Assembly: GCF_006442315.1 (NCBI RefSeq)
Contig: NZ_VFVY01000001.1
Span: 1 to 64,000, forward strand
DNA: 64,000 nt
Origin: Mesorhizobium sp. B2-3-4
GTDB taxonomy: Bacteria; Pseudomonadota; Alphaproteobacteria; Rhizobiales; Rhizobiaceae
Reading direction: 5' to 3'
Under the pieces are notes generated by a model. That model was given only the letters and a program-made list of their open reading frames with translations. It was not told where the DNA came from and searched no databases. Each line of letters starts with the position of its first letter. Within the stretch, counting starts at the first letter, position 1. Positions 19,582 to 28,731 of the stretch are shown one piece after another. Both the position numbers and the translations under genes were made by a program.

Positions 19582-19947
19582 CTAGGACCGTGGACGCGCC
19601 AGGGCGCTGGCTGCTATCGCCAGCCAGCCTGCAATGAGCAGGGTGCCGCCGATCGGCGCCGACATCGGAAACAGTCTCGATCCCCAGAAATCGCGGGCGA
19701 GGAGATCGCCCGCGAAGAGCAGCAGCCCGACAAGCAGAACCAGGCTAGCCATGCGCAGCCAGCGGTTTGCATCGGCAAGGCCAATGGCGAGAAAGACCGG
19801 CGCATGCATCAGCAGAAACGATGCGGCCGTGCCGGTGAAGGCGCCGCCGCGATGCGCGGCCGCCGCTGAAAGCGCCACGCCCGCCGCGCCGAGGAGACCG
19901 CCGGCAGTAACGAGGAGGCGGCTGCCAATTGGATCAGCCAGGGTCAT
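19582..19947 (-). CDS. DUF423-like small membrane protein
   Basis: 121 residues with four hydrophobic helices and the family-like features GAAGVALSAAAAHRGG near residue 20 and PIGGTLLIAGWLAIA at the end. DUF423 proteins are inner-membrane proteins of unknown function, common in proteobacteria. It ends just after the convergent tiny gene B. Confidence 0.75.
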   Translation of the reverse strand: MTLADPIGSRLLVTAGGLLGAAGVALSAAAAHRGGAFTGTAASFLLMHAPVFLAIGLADANRWLRMASLVLLVGLLLFAGDLLARDFWGSRLFPMSAPIGGTLLIAGWLAIAASALARPRS

Positions 19948-19980
19948 GATAGGCGTGTTCCTTCCTTGATGGGGTTGGCC

Positions 19981-21234
19981 TCACGGCTTGCCCGCTTCCA
20001 GCGCCATATGCCGTGTCCGCCGCGACTGGACAATCCAGTTGTAGACGGCGCCGAGTGCCATCAGCACTGATGTGCCGAGAAACACCGCCGGCATGCCGAA
20101 ATGGCCGCCGACAAAGCCGCCGGCCAGTGGCCCCGCGACCTGCCCGACATACTGCGCCGAGATTGCCAGGCCAAGCACGTTGCCGCCGATGCCGTCGGGA
20201 ATGTTGTGCCTGATGACGCTGGTGATGCAGGGCAGCAGGCCGCCCAAGGCCAGGCCCATCAGGAAACGCAGGCCGATAAGCTGCCAACTGTTGGCGACAA
20301 AAGCCTGCGGAACGAGGAGCAGGGCCGAGACTGCCAGCGCTCCCACGACGACGTTCCAGTGTCCGATCCGGTCCGCGAGCTTGCCGAGCCATGAGGCCGA
20401 CAGGATGGTGCCGAGCGCGGCTGCCGACATGACAATACCGGCGACAAGCGTGACACGGGTCTGGTCCTCGATCAACTGCTGCACATAGACGGTAATGATC
20501 GGCTCGATCGACATCGTGGCGAAGGCAAGCAGCATGCCGGTGGTCAGCATGGCCACGACTGGTCGCTTGTCCGGAATCTGCGACCAACCGCTTTTCGGCT
20601 TTGCCGCCGAGGCGGCTTTGGCTTGCTTCGGGCGCGGGTTCTCCTTGATGAGGAACGTCGTTGCCAGGAAGGCAAGGAAGATCACACCGCCCGACAAGAG
20701 GAAGGTGGCGCGAATGCCGATCACCGGCGGCAGCGCGCCGCCGAGCAGGGGGCCGACCAGCGAGCCTGCAGTAATGCCCGCCGACAGGACGCCAAGTGCC
20801 CAGCCGGAACGGTCCTTCGGCGTCTGCATGGCCACGAGTATGGTCGAGCCCGAAGAATAGCCGCCGGCGAAGCCGATCAGCAGGCGCAACAGCACCAGTT
20901 GCCAGACCGTCTCGACCATGCCCGTCAGCGACATGCAGATCGCCATGCCGAAGGAGGCACGCACCAACATCACCTTGCGGCCGTAGCGATCGCCCAGGCG
21001 GCCCCACAACGGTGCGACCATTGCGGCGGCGAAAAAGGTTGCGCCGTATGCGATCCCGGACCACTGCACGATTGCCGCGTGGCCCTGCGCGCCGAGCTGT
21101 TCGACGTAGAGCGGCAGGAAGGGCAAAAGCAGCGTCATGGCGATCAGCGTGCTGAACGAGCCCGCGAAACAGACGGCAAGATTGCGCCGCCAATGGATGT
21201 TGTAGCCGTCTTGCCGTGTGTCTTCCTGTGCCAT
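19981..21234 (-). CDS. MFS transporter, multidrug efflux type
   Basis: 417 residues from the ATG at 21234 (MAQEDTRQDG). Twelve helices in two six-helix halves. Loop 2-3 motif GRLGDRYGRKVML occurs in the first half and a related GKLADRIGHWNVVVG in the second. Probably a proton-coupled exporter. It is divergent from a GntR regulator with a strong palindrome between the starts, so the pair is likely a ligand-controlled efflux unit. Confidence 0.87.
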   Translation of the reverse strand: MAQEDTRQDGYNIHWRRNLAVCFAGSFSTLIAMTLLLPFLPLYVEQLGAQGHAAIVQWSGIAYGATFFAAAMVAPLWGRLGDRYGRKVMLVRASFGMAICMSLTGMVETVWQLVLLRLLIGFAGGYSSGSTILVAMQTPKDRSGWALGVLSAGITAGSLVGPLLGGALPPVIGIRATFLLSGGVIFLAFLATTFLIKENPRPKQAKAASAAKPKSGWSQIPDKRPVVAMLTTGMLLAFATMSIEPIITVYVQQLIEDQTRVTLVAGIVMSAAALGTILSASWLGKLADRIGHWNVVVGALAVSALLLVPQAFVANSWQLIGLRFLMGLALGGLLPCITSVIRHNIPDGIGGNVLGLAISAQYVGQVAGPLAGGFVGGHFGMPAVFLGTSVLMALGAVYNWIVQSRRTRHMALEAGKP

Positions 21235-21265
21235 GTCCTGCCTGCCCGGTATCGGCGCTTGTCGC

Positions 21266-21297
21266 GGATACCATTTTGGGATACCAAACTGGTATCC
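21266..21297. promoter_or_regulatory. GntR operator between MFS and GntR genes
   Basis: Perfect inverted repeat GGATACC-AAACT-GGTATCC (21279-21297), with an additional direct half-site GGATACC at 21266-21272. It lies between the divergent starts and is the likely binding site of the adjacent regulator. Confidence 0.75.
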
Positions 21298-21349
21298 GTC
21301 ATGAACTTCAAGCGTGTCGCTGTCAATGCGGCTTTGGAAAGGATGCGCG

Positions 21350-22015
21350 ATGTCGCAGATGCAGAGTGTCGAAAGGCAGCTTCGCGAGATGATCCTGGCG
21401 CTCGAGATCGGGCCGGGAGAGCGGCTGACCGAGCGCTGGATCGAAGGCCGCTTCGGCGCCTCGCGCACCCCGGTCAGGGCGGCACTGCTGCGGCTGGAAA
21501 CCGAGGGACTGGTCGGCAGGGACGGGCGCGGCTGGACGGTCTCGCCCATCAATCTGGCCGAACTCGAGCAGATCGCGGTCTATCGCGAAGCGGTCGAGGT
21601 CGCCGCGCTGCGGCTGACATGCATGCACGCCGAGAGGGGCGCCATCGATGTGATCGAGGCGATGCTCGATTCCTGCGACGAAAACACGCCACGCGAGGAA
21701 TGGCATCGTGTCGGCATGGATTTTCACATCGAGCTCGCCCGGCTCTCCGGCAATGAATTCCTGTTCCGGGCGGTTCGTGACGCGATGACAAGGCTGTCGC
21801 GCGCCCGCTGGCTGGAAGTGCGTGACGAGACGGCCCTGGGCCGCGCATGGCTCGAACATCGCGCTATCCTTGCCGCGGCACGCCTTGGTCAGGCCGATGA
21901 AGCCGCGCGGCTGCTCTCGGCCCACATCACGGGCAGCCGTGGCCGGCTGGTGACGTCGCTTGCCAACGACCGGCGTGGCCTTCGCGCCAGGGGATTTGCC
22001 GTCGTCGCCGCGTAG
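21350..22015 (+). CDS. GntR-family regulator, FadR-C (FCD) subfamily
   Basis: 221 residues from the ATG at 21350 with GGAAAGGA upstream. Winged helix with RLTERWIEGRFGASRTPVRA (about residues 24-43), then an all-helical FCD ligand domain with FHIELARLSGNEFLFRAV and a late LEHRAILAAARLGQADEAA, giving the Asp/His metal-binding pattern of the family. Likely represses itself and the MFS gene through the palindrome at 21279-21297. Ligand unknown. Confidence 0.9.
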   Translation: MSQMQSVERQLREMILALEIGPGERLTERWIEGRFGASRTPVRAALLRLETEGLVGRDGRGWTVSPINLAELEQIAVYREAVEVAALRLTCMHAERGAIDVIEAMLDSCDENTPREEWHRVGMDFHIELARLSGNEFLFRAVRDAMTRLSRARWLEVRDETALGRAWLEHRAILAAARLGQADEAARLLSAHITGSRGRLVTSLANDRRGLRARGFAVVAA

Positions 22016-22090
22016 AGCAATTCCAGGAAAAGGGCGTAGCAGTTTTCCCGGGAGAAGCGCGTAGCGCTCCCCCTTGGGGATTGCGTAAAA
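22014..22090. repeat. Rhizobiales intergenic palindromic repeat
   Basis: The stretch GAGCAATTCCAGGAAAAGGG, followed by GCGTAGC, a TTTTCCCG arm and GATTGCGTAAAA, resembles a repeat family I know from many intergenic regions of Mesorhizobium and relatives. It overlaps the stop of the GntR gene by a base or two and may serve as a terminator. Confidence 0.5.
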
Positions 22091-22199
22091 GACGCGCGCG
22101 GTCGATGCGCGGCGGCGAGTCCGCCGGGAAACCGGCGGTATCTGAAACAGCGCGCACTTTCGGCCTCGCTTCGGGGAGGCCGATGGCGTATGAGCGGCG

Positions 22200-22460
22200 A
22201 TGGAAAACAATCGGTTTGAAACACCCGTGACCGTCAAGTCCGTCACGGCGGGAAGCACTCAACTCCTGCGCTCGGCGAGGGAGGCTTCCGACTATCTTCT
22301 CAACAGCTGGCCCGGCAAGCGCAGCGCCAAGCATCGCGCCGCGCTGCAGGCCTGCCATGACGCGCTGGCCGGCGACAAGCCGGCCATGATTGCCAGACGC
22401 GCGTTCATTGCCGCGGCGCGGGAGGTGGATGTTTTCATCTCCGACAAGGCGCCTGCCTGA
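22200..22460 (+). CDS. DUF982 family protein, copy 1
   Basis: 86 residues. Small cytoplasmic protein with W-P-G-K-R-S-A-K-H-R-A-A-L in the middle, the DUF982 core, and ARRAFIAAAREVDVFI near the end. DUF982 proteins are multi-copy in rhizobia and of unknown function. A paralogue is found at 63642-63905 beyond the prophage. Confidence 0.85.
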   Translation: MENNRFETPVTVKSVTAGSTQLLRSAREASDYLLNSWPGKRSAKHRAALQACHDALAGDKPAMIARRAFIAAAREVDVFISDKAPA

Positions 22461-22517
22461 CAAAGGCTGGATAGTTCCGATTTGAGCCACGGCCCGCATT
22501 TCGCGGGCCGCATGCCG

Positions 22518-22664
22518 TCAGTCCTTTGTTTCGGCCTCAGTCTCGGTCTCAGGCTTCGAACGCTCGCGCGCGGCGGCCTTGGCGGCGAGCTTCTCGGCCT
22601 TCTTGGCCGCTTTCTGGCGATCGCGCTCCTTGCGTTCCTGATCGTAGTTTGGTGCTCGCGCCAT
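22518..22664 (-). CDS. Small charged protein, 48 residues
   Basis: ATG at 22664 with AAGGAG 8 nt upstream. Sequence starts MARAPNYDQERKERDRQKAA, continues with Lys/Ala/Glu-rich helix and ends in an acidic tail. The composition (about half charged residues) suggests a single long helix. Similar short proteins starting MARxPNYxQER are, as I recall, common in Rhizobiales genomes. Function unknown. Confidence 0.65.
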   Translation of the reverse strand: MARAPNYDQERKERDRQKAAKKAEKLAAKAAARERSKPETETEAETKD

Positions 22665-22866
22665 GTCGGCTCCTTTTGCTACTGCCTTGCTGCCCTGAAG
22701 CCCTGCCTAGGAGCATTAGCCGTCAAACACAACAGCCGAAGCGACAATGCACGGATGTCGGCGTCGAGGAGATGCGGGGGGCTTGCCAGACGGACGCCAC
22801 AATGGTGTAGGAAATGCGGGGCGCCAATGAATTGAGAGCTGCCTGTTTGTTTTGATCAAGTGACCG

Positions 22867-23838
22867 ATGGCCACAATTTCGCGGACCGCAGCAAGAGTTT
22901 TCTATTATGCGAGAAACGTCGCGCGCGATGTCGCCCCGCAAGCGCTGTTTCGCGCCAGGCTTGCCGGCCGCCTGGAAAGGGCCAGGCTCTCCGGCGAGGT
23001 CGCACGCAGCAGGCTGAATTACTACAACAAGCTGCAGGAGAATTTCGCGCCAAGCGCCAATGCCGTGCGCATCGACACAATGCCTTTCACGCCGACCATG
23101 TACTATTACGACCTGAAGGAATTCGCCCGCTACTTCGATCCTGGACTGCTTATCGATCTGGAATTCGGCGACGTCATGCGGGTGCCGAAGGTGCCGACGA
23201 TCGTCAAGGATCGGCCAATCCGCGATGACGATCATAACGCGGTCATCATGAAGCTGGACAAGTTTCGTCACTTCCAGATGCCTGCCGACGCCGTCTCGTT
23301 CTCCGACAAATTGCCGACCGTTGTCTGGCGCGGCGATCTCAACAATCCGATCAGGACAAGATTCCTCAAGGCCGTGCGCGGCCTGCCGTTCGTTGATGCC
23401 GGCTCGCACAAGAAGAACGCGCCGGCGGAGTACGCCAAGCCTTTTCTCACCATCCGCCAGCATCAACGCTACCGCTACATCGTCTCGCTCGAGGGCAATG
23501 ACGTGGCGACCAATCTCAAATGGATCATGAATTCGAAGTCGCTCTGCATGATGCCGCCGCCGACCTATGAGACGTGGTTCGCGGAACGGCGGCTCGAGGC
23601 CAATGTCCACTACGTGCCGCTCGATGCGGATTTCTCGAACCTCGCCGACCATGTGGCCTATTTCGAGCGCAATCCGGCCAAGGCCGAGCGCATCGTCGCG
23701 GCCGCCAATGCCTATTGCCGGACATTCGACGACGAGCGGACCGAGCAGGCGATCTCCCTGCTGGTGCTCTACAAATACTTTGTGCTTTCAGGCCAGATCA
23801 GACCTGACGCCGAGGTGTGGCGCTACATCGAGGGCTAG
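22867..23838 (+). CDS. GT90-family glycosyltransferase, copy 1
   Basis: 323 residues. The CAP10/GT90 pattern is visible: VWRGDLNNPIRTRF near the middle and YRYIVSLEGNDVATNLKWIM later, followed by a PPTYETWF acceptor-side motif. Enzymes of this family add xylose or glucose to lipopolysaccharide or proteins. No membrane anchor beyond a weak N-terminal amphipathic stretch. It is followed 137 bp later by a paralogue of exactly the same length. Confidence 0.85.
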   Translation: MATISRTAARVFYYARNVARDVAPQALFRARLAGRLERARLSGEVARSRLNYYNKLQENFAPSANAVRIDTMPFTPTMYYYDLKEFARYFDPGLLIDLEFGDVMRVPKVPTIVKDRPIRDDDHNAVIMKLDKFRHFQMPADAVSFSDKLPTVVWRGDLNNPIRTRFLKAVRGLPFVDAGSHKKNAPAEYAKPFLTIRQHQRYRYIVSLEGNDVATNLKWIMNSKSLCMMPPPTYETWFAERRLEANVHYVPLDADFSNLADHVAYFERNPAKAERIVAAANAYCRTFDDERTEQAISLLVLYKYFVLSGQIRPDAEVWRYIEG

Positions 23839-23975
23839 TTGCCGGGCGCCTGGTCTCGGCTGGCACCACATGTTCGGACATTGCCGGAAGCCTGGCCCAA
23901 CGGGGTGCGATCGTGCCGCGGGAACCATCCCGGCTGTCGTCTGTTTAGGGGCTCTTGTTTCTGATCCCGAGAACG

Positions 23976-24947
23976 ATGGCCACCATACAACGAACGACGG
24001 CGAAGGTTTTCTATTATGCGCGCAACGTCATGCGCGACATCGCACCCCAGGCGATTTTCCGACGACGGTTGGCGGGCCGCCTTGAAGAGGCCAGGCTCTC
24101 TCACCAGGCGGTACGCCGGCGCCTGAACCAATACAACAAGCTTCAGGACGCCTTTACGCCAAGCCCGGATGCGGTGCGCATCGACAAGATGCCTTTTGAA
24201 CCGAGCATGTACTATTACGACCTGAAGGAATTCGCGCGCTATTTCGACCCATCCTTGGTCGTCGATCTGGAGTTCGGCGACGTCATCGGCGTGCCAAAGG
24301 TGCCCACCCTCGTCAAGGACCGGCCGATTTCTGCCGACAATTGCAACGCCGTCCTTATGAAGTTCAACAAGTTCCGCCACTTCCACATGCCCGTCGACGC
24401 CGTCGCCTTCGCCGACAAGCGCCCGGCCGTTGTCTGGCGAGGCGACCTCAACAATCCGATCAGGACACGGTTCCTGGATGCCGCGCGCGACTTGCCGTTC
24501 TGCGATGTCGGCTCGCACAAGCGCAGCGCGCCGGCTGAGTACAGCAAGCCCTTCCTCAGCATCAGCCAGCACCTGCGCTACCGCTACATCGTCTCCCTGG
24601 AGGGCAACGACGTGGCGACCAATCTCAAATGGATCATGAATTCCAACTCGCTCTGCCTGATGCCGCAGCCGACCTACGAAACATGGTTTGGCGAGAGCCA
24701 GCTCGAAGCCGGTGTCCACTATGTGCCACTCGACCAGGACTTCGCCGATCTCGGTGAGAAGGTGGCCTACTTCGAGCGGCATCCGGCCGCCGCCAAGCGC
24801 ATCGTCGCGGCCGCCAATGCCTACTGCCGCCAATTTTTCAATGAACCGGACGAGCAGGCGATTTCCCTGCTCGTCCTCTACAAATATTTTGTGCTCGGCG
24901 GCCAGATCGAACCCGATCCCGAACTCTGGCGCTTCATCGACGGGTAG
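23976..24947 (+). CDS. GT90-family glycosyltransferase, copy 2
   Basis: 323 residues from the ATG at 23976 (MATIQRTTAKVFYYAR), chosen because it aligns exactly with copy 1. The same motifs recur: VWRGDLNNPIRTRF and YRYIVSLEGNDVATNLKWIM. The two proteins look about three-quarters identical, with changes scattered over the length. Tandem duplication is the simplest explanation, and divergence in acceptor choice is plausible. Confidence 0.85.
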   Translation: MATIQRTTAKVFYYARNVMRDIAPQAIFRRRLAGRLEEARLSHQAVRRRLNQYNKLQDAFTPSPDAVRIDKMPFEPSMYYYDLKEFARYFDPSLVVDLEFGDVIGVPKVPTLVKDRPISADNCNAVLMKFNKFRHFHMPVDAVAFADKRPAVVWRGDLNNPIRTRFLDAARDLPFCDVGSHKRSAPAEYSKPFLSISQHLRYRYIVSLEGNDVATNLKWIMNSNSLCLMPQPTYETWFGESQLEAGVHYVPLDQDFADLGEKVAYFERHPAAAKRIVAAANAYCRQFFNEPDEQAISLLVLYKYFVLGGQIEPDPELWRFIDG

Positions 24948-24975
24948 GCGTTGCTTGCCGGCCTGATGGCGCGGA

Positions 24976-26019
24976 TCAGATCACGCTGCGGTCGATGACG
25001 AGGTCTGCCGGGCCGAAGCGGTCCTTCGCCGTCAATTGCTGGTGCCAGTAGGGGTAGAGCAAAGGCGGGCGGCTGACCGCGTCGAGGCGCTGGCGTTCTT
25101 CGGCGCCAAGCTCCAGGGCTGCCGCCGCGAGGTTGTCCTTGAGCTGGGCGTCGTTGCGCGCCCCGATCACCAGCGAGGAGACGGCAGGCCGGCCAAGCAG
25201 CCAGGCGAGCGCCACCTGTGCCGCCGACACGCCACGATCCCCGCCGATCTCGACCAGCACATCGACGATCCGCCAGAGCCGGTCCTCGTCGCGGATAGGC
25301 GGCTCCGACCAGCCGCCGAGCTGGCGGGCGGTCGGGCTGTCGCGACGGTATTTGCCTGACAGCAATCCACCGGCGAGCGGGCTCCAGACCAACACGCCCA
25401 ACCCCTGATCGATGCAGATCGGCAAGAGCTCGTACTCGGCCTCGCGCGCCTCCAGCGTATAGTGGATCTGCTGGGTGACGAAGCGCTGCTGGTGACGGCT
25501 GTCGCTGATCGAAAGCGCCTTCATCACTTGCCAGCCGGAATAGTTGGAGCAGCCGATGTAGCGCACCTTGCCCTGACTGACCAAAGTGTCGAGCGCGGCA
25601 ACGGTTTCCTCGAGTGGGGTAAGGCCGTCCCACTGGTGAACGAAATAGATGTCGATGACATCGGTCTTCAGCCGTTTCAGGCTCTTCTCGCATTCGCGGA
25701 TCAGGTGGTAGCGCGACAGCCCCTCGTCGTTCGGGCCCTTGCCGATGCGCATCCGCGCCTTGGACGCGATCAGCACGTCGTTCTTGCGCTTGCCGCCGAG
25801 TGCCTCGCCGATGATCTCCTCCGACAGGCCGTTCGAATAGACATTGGCGGTGTCGATGAGGTTGATGCCGGCGTCGATGCACATGTCGATCATCCGCTTC
25901 GCTTCGGCGAGATCGCTGTTGCCGACCGCGGCGAAAGGCCCGGTGCCGCCGAAGGTCATGGTGCCGAGCGTCAGTGTCGAAACCTTCAGGCCCGAACGGC
26001 CAAGGGTGCGGTATTCCAT
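24976..26019 (-). CDS. Aldo/keto reductase
   Basis: 347 residues. NADPH-dependent oxidoreductase fold. The catalytic tetrad is visible: Asp and Tyr in LIDTANVYSNG, Lys in LIASKARM and His in YFVHQWD. The end VIGARNDAQLKDNLAA is the usual cofactor-binding element. Close to the YghZ/Tas-like general AKR group; substrate unknown. Confidence 0.92.
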   Translation of the reverse strand: MEYRTLGRSGLKVSTLTLGTMTFGGTGPFAAVGNSDLAEAKRMIDMCIDAGINLIDTANVYSNGLSEEIIGEALGGKRKNDVLIASKARMRIGKGPNDEGLSRYHLIRECEKSLKRLKTDVIDIYFVHQWDGLTPLEETVAALDTLVSQGKVRYIGCSNYSGWQVMKALSISDSRHQQRFVTQQIHYTLEAREAEYELLPICIDQGLGVLVWSPLAGGLLSGKYRRDSPTARQLGGWSEPPIRDEDRLWRIVDVLVEIGGDRGVSAAQVALAWLLGRPAVSSLVIGARNDAQLKDNLAAAALELGAEERQRLDAVSRPPLLYPYWHQQLTAKDRFGPADLVIDRSVI

Positions 26020-26301
26020 GTCAGATCCTCACGATTTTGTTGAAGAGGCGTGCCGGCAAAGGGCAGGCCTGAAATGCGACCGGGGATTTGTAGGACAATT
26101 CGGCTGGCTTGTCGCCATGCAATGGCGGTGGATCGATCACGCATCGTGGATTTGCAACGTCGTGGATCGCGCCTGGGCTGCAATAAAACCGTCACCGCCG
26201 GCCTATATTGAAGTCGGCTCAGGTGTTTCCATTCCAGGCCGCCGGCCAGCGATCCGGGGACGCCATAGGGAACCGACAGGCTTGCAAGCGGAGCAGTTGA
26301 T

Positions 26302-27222
26302 ATGACCGAGCTGAGACAGAATTCCCCTGCCAAGGACTGGCTTGAAGCCGAACTCGCCGACACGCTCGACGAAGATTATGAACTCGAAATGTCGGAGCCG
26401 GCGCTGTCGATGGAGATCGCCAAGATCTACAAGAACTCGCATCCGCCTTCGATCGATCGCATGCAATATTTTCGCGATCTGATCACCTTGCAGTCCGAAC
26501 TGATCAAGCTGCAGTCCTGGGTCGCCTATCACAAGAAGAAGCTGGTGGTGATCTTCGAGGGCCGCGACTCCGCTGGCAAGGGCGGCGTCATCAAGCGTAT
26601 CACCCAGCGGCTCAATCCGCGCATCTGCCGTGTCGTGGCACTTCCGGCGCCGACCGAGCGCGAGAAGTCGCAATGGTATTTCCAGCGCTACGTTCCGCAC
26701 CTGCCGGCAGGCGGCGAGATCGTTCTGTTCGACCGCTCCTGGTACAACCGCTCCGGCGTCGAGCGGGTGATGGGCTTTGCCAGCCCCGATCAGGTCGAGG
26801 AGTTTTTCCATGACGTGCCGGAGTTCGAGCGCATGCTGGTGCGCTCCGGCGTCACCGTCGTCAAATACTGGTTCTCGATCACCGACGAGGAACAGCAGAT
26901 GCGCTTCCTGATGCGCATTCATGATCCGATGAAGCAGTGGAAACTGTCGCCGATGGACCTGCAGTCGCGCGTGCGCTGGGAGCAGTACACCAAGGCCAAG
27001 GAAGAAACCTTTGCCCGCACCAACATTCCCGAGGCCCCCTGGTTCATCGTCGAAGGCAACGACAAGAAGCGGGCGCGGCTGAACTGCATAGATCACCTGT
27101 TGAAGCAGCTTCCTTACGAGGATGTGCCGCACGAGGAGATCACGCTTCCCGAACGCGTCTTCAACCCGGAATACGAGCGCCAGGTGCTGCCGCGCGAGCT
27201 TTATGTGCCGGAGAAGTATTGA
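26302..27222 (+). CDS. ppk2: Polyphosphate kinase 2, class I
   Basis: 306 residues, one-domain PPK2. Uses polyphosphate to phosphorylate nucleoside diphosphates, or the reverse. Walker A is FEGRDSAGKGG (86-96) and Walker B is VLFDRSWYNRSGVERVMGF with Asp144; the lid carries basic residues as expected. The length and single domain fit class I enzymes that make GTP/ATP from NDP. No regulatory site is apparent upstream. Confidence 0.93.
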   Translation: MTELRQNSPAKDWLEAELADTLDEDYELEMSEPALSMEIAKIYKNSHPPSIDRMQYFRDLITLQSELIKLQSWVAYHKKKLVVIFEGRDSAGKGGVIKRITQRLNPRICRVVALPAPTEREKSQWYFQRYVPHLPAGGEIVLFDRSWYNRSGVERVMGFASPDQVEEFFHDVPEFERMLVRSGVTVVKYWFSITDEEQQMRFLMRIHDPMKQWKLSPMDLQSRVRWEQYTKAKEETFARTNIPEAPWFIVEGNDKKRARLNCIDHLLKQLPYEDVPHEEITLPERVFNPEYERQVLPRELYVPEKY

Positions 27223-27231
27223 CGTGTGTTT

Positions 27232-27394
27232 CCTTCTCCCCGTTCTACGGCAGACGAAAAGTCAACTGCTTGGCTTTTCGAACGACGAACACCGAAGGGC
27301 GGATGAGGGGCGACGCCAGCATGGCGATAATCTCAAGCGGTAGCGCTGCCCCTCCTTGCCCTGCCGGGCATTTCTCCCCGTGAACGGGGAGAAA
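27232..27394. repeat. RIME-like intergenic element with terminal hairpin
   Basis: Starts with CCTTCTCCCCGTTCTACGG, includes CGGATGAGGGGCGACGCCAGC and ends with a 10-bp hairpin TTTCTCCCCG-TGAA-CGGGGAGAAA (27371-27394). It fills the gap between the convergent ppk2 and DHFR-like genes and could act as a bidirectional terminator. Related to the element at 3904-4047. Confidence 0.6.
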
Positions 27395-27403
27395 GAGCTT
27401 TAG

Positions 27404-28048
27404 TTACGCCCGCTCGATCACCACGTGTGTGGCGTCGGCGGTTGCGGCCTGGCTTGTGCAGCGATAGCCGAGCTTCAGCATATCCAGCCCCCCGAACAGA
27501 TGTTCACCCCGACCCAGCAACACCGGCGAGATCGCAAGGTGCATCTCGTCGATCAGTTTCTGCTGGAGATATTGGCGGATGGTGGCGACACCGCCGCCGA
27601 CCCGCACATCCTTGCCGTCGGCCGCCGCTTTCGCCTGTTCGAGCGCCGAATGGATGCCGTCCGTGACAAAATGGAAGGTCGTGCCGCCCTCCATGGTGAG
27701 CGATGCGCGCTTGTGGTGCGTCAGTACGAAAACCGGCACATGATAGGGCGGGTTGGGACCCCACCAGCCCTTCCAGTTGTCGTCAGGCCATTCGCCCCGG
27801 ATCGGACCGAACATGTTGCGGCCGAGGATCCAGGCGCCAAGGTTCTCGAAACTGCGCGCCGCAAAGGCTTCGTCGATGCCTGTTTCGCCGCCATCCTCGC
27901 CGAACATCTTGCGGAAGGTCCGGGTTCCGAAAGCCCATTTGTGCAGGGCTTTTCCGCCGACGCCGAGCGGATTTTCAAGGTCCTGATCGGGACCGGCGCC
28001 ATAGCCGTCGAGCGACAGGCTGAAAGCATTGACACGAAGCTTGGACAT
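27404..28048 (-). CDS. Dihydrofolate reductase/RibD C-terminal domain protein
   Basis: 214 residues. The RibD_C fold is suggested by the start SKLRVNAFSLSLDGYGAGPD, by GRNMFGP and by VGGGVATIRQYLQQKLIDEMHL, which forms the NADPH-binding loop. Stand-alone proteins of this family are uncharacterised oxidoreductases, not folate enzymes proven by sequence. The region upstream carries an inverted repeat and two direct repeats. Confidence 0.85.
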   Translation of the reverse strand: MSKLRVNAFSLSLDGYGAGPDQDLENPLGVGGKALHKWAFGTRTFRKMFGEDGGETGIDEAFAARSFENLGAWILGRNMFGPIRGEWPDDNWKGWWGPNPPYHVPVFVLTHHKRASLTMEGGTTFHFVTDGIHSALEQAKAAADGKDVRVGGGVATIRQYLQQKLIDEMHLAISPVLLGRGEHLFGGLDMLKLGYRCTSQAATADATHVVIERA

Positions 28049-28063
28049 GAAGGCCTCCTCCTT

Positions 28064-28126
28064 GATAACCAGTTGTATTTTGCAAGCGGTTATCTTTTAG
28101 CAATCTGATTTTAAATTGCAAGCGGT
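28064..28126. promoter_or_regulatory. Repeat-rich putative regulatory region
   Basis: An inverted repeat GATAACC/GGTTATC (28064-28070 and 28088-28094) and a direct repeat TTGCAAGCGGT (28080-28090 and 28116-28126, period 36 bp) lie just upstream of the DHFR-like gene. The AT-rich context suits a promoter with a regulator site; no regulator gene is adjacent. Confidence 0.45.
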
Positions 28127-28188
28127 ATTTCTTGATGGAAGGAAACGCGGCATGACGTGGCGGACGCCGCAGCGACCGCCACGTCGGC

Positions 28189-28731
28189 TCATTCGCCGGT
28201 CAGTTCCATGAAACGGATGTGGTTGTTGAACGGGTCGGTCACCTCCACCGTCAGCCGGCCGTCTTCGTGCTCGAGGCCGGGCTTCATGTAGCGGTAGTCC
28301 TTGTCCGCGAGCTCTTTTTGAAGGTCGCGGATGCCTTTCATGTAGACGACCATATTGCCGCCCGGTGTCGCGTCGCCCGCGTGTTCCGACAGATGCAGGA
28401 CAAGATCGCCGCGTGAGACCTGGGTATAGAGGGGGAAGTTTTCCCCGTAGCGGTGTTCCCAATCCACGGTGAAGCCGAGGAACCCGAGGTAGAATTCGTG
28501 CGCCTTGGCGACATCGAAGATGCGCACGATCGGTGCTGTCAGCTCGAACGCGATCGTTTCCTGGCGGGCGGTCGGCGCGTCGATCTTCGCGGCAAGGATG
28601 TTCCAGTTCGCCAGTCCGAACTGGCGCGCGACGATCTCCAGCGCCTCGCTGTGGCTGATCGTCAGGTTGCGGGCGGCAAGCGCCTCCCGCATGGCTTTCG
28701 CCATGGTCTTGGCATCGCTATGGGCAAGCAT
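28189..28731 (-). CDS. Glyoxalase/VOC superfamily protein
   Basis: 180 residues. An N-terminal helical part (about 1-55) with MAKAMREALAARNLTISHSE resembles the leading segment of the glyoxalase-superfamily proteins found beside toxin-antitoxin-like helices. A single VOC unit follows, from FELTAPIVRIFDVAKAHEFY to the C-terminal TDPFNNHIRFME with its metal-ligand Glu. Related to bleomycin-resistance/dioxygenase folds. Substrate unknown. Confidence 0.82.
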   Translation of the reverse strand: MLAHSDAKTMAKAMREALAARNLTISHSEALEIVARQFGLANWNILAAKIDAPTARQETIAFELTAPIVRIFDVAKAHEFYLGFLGFTVDWEHRYGENFPLYTQVSRGDLVLHLSEHAGDATPGGNMVVYMKGIRDLQKELADKDYRYMKPGLEHEDGRLTVEVTDPFNNHIRFMELTGE

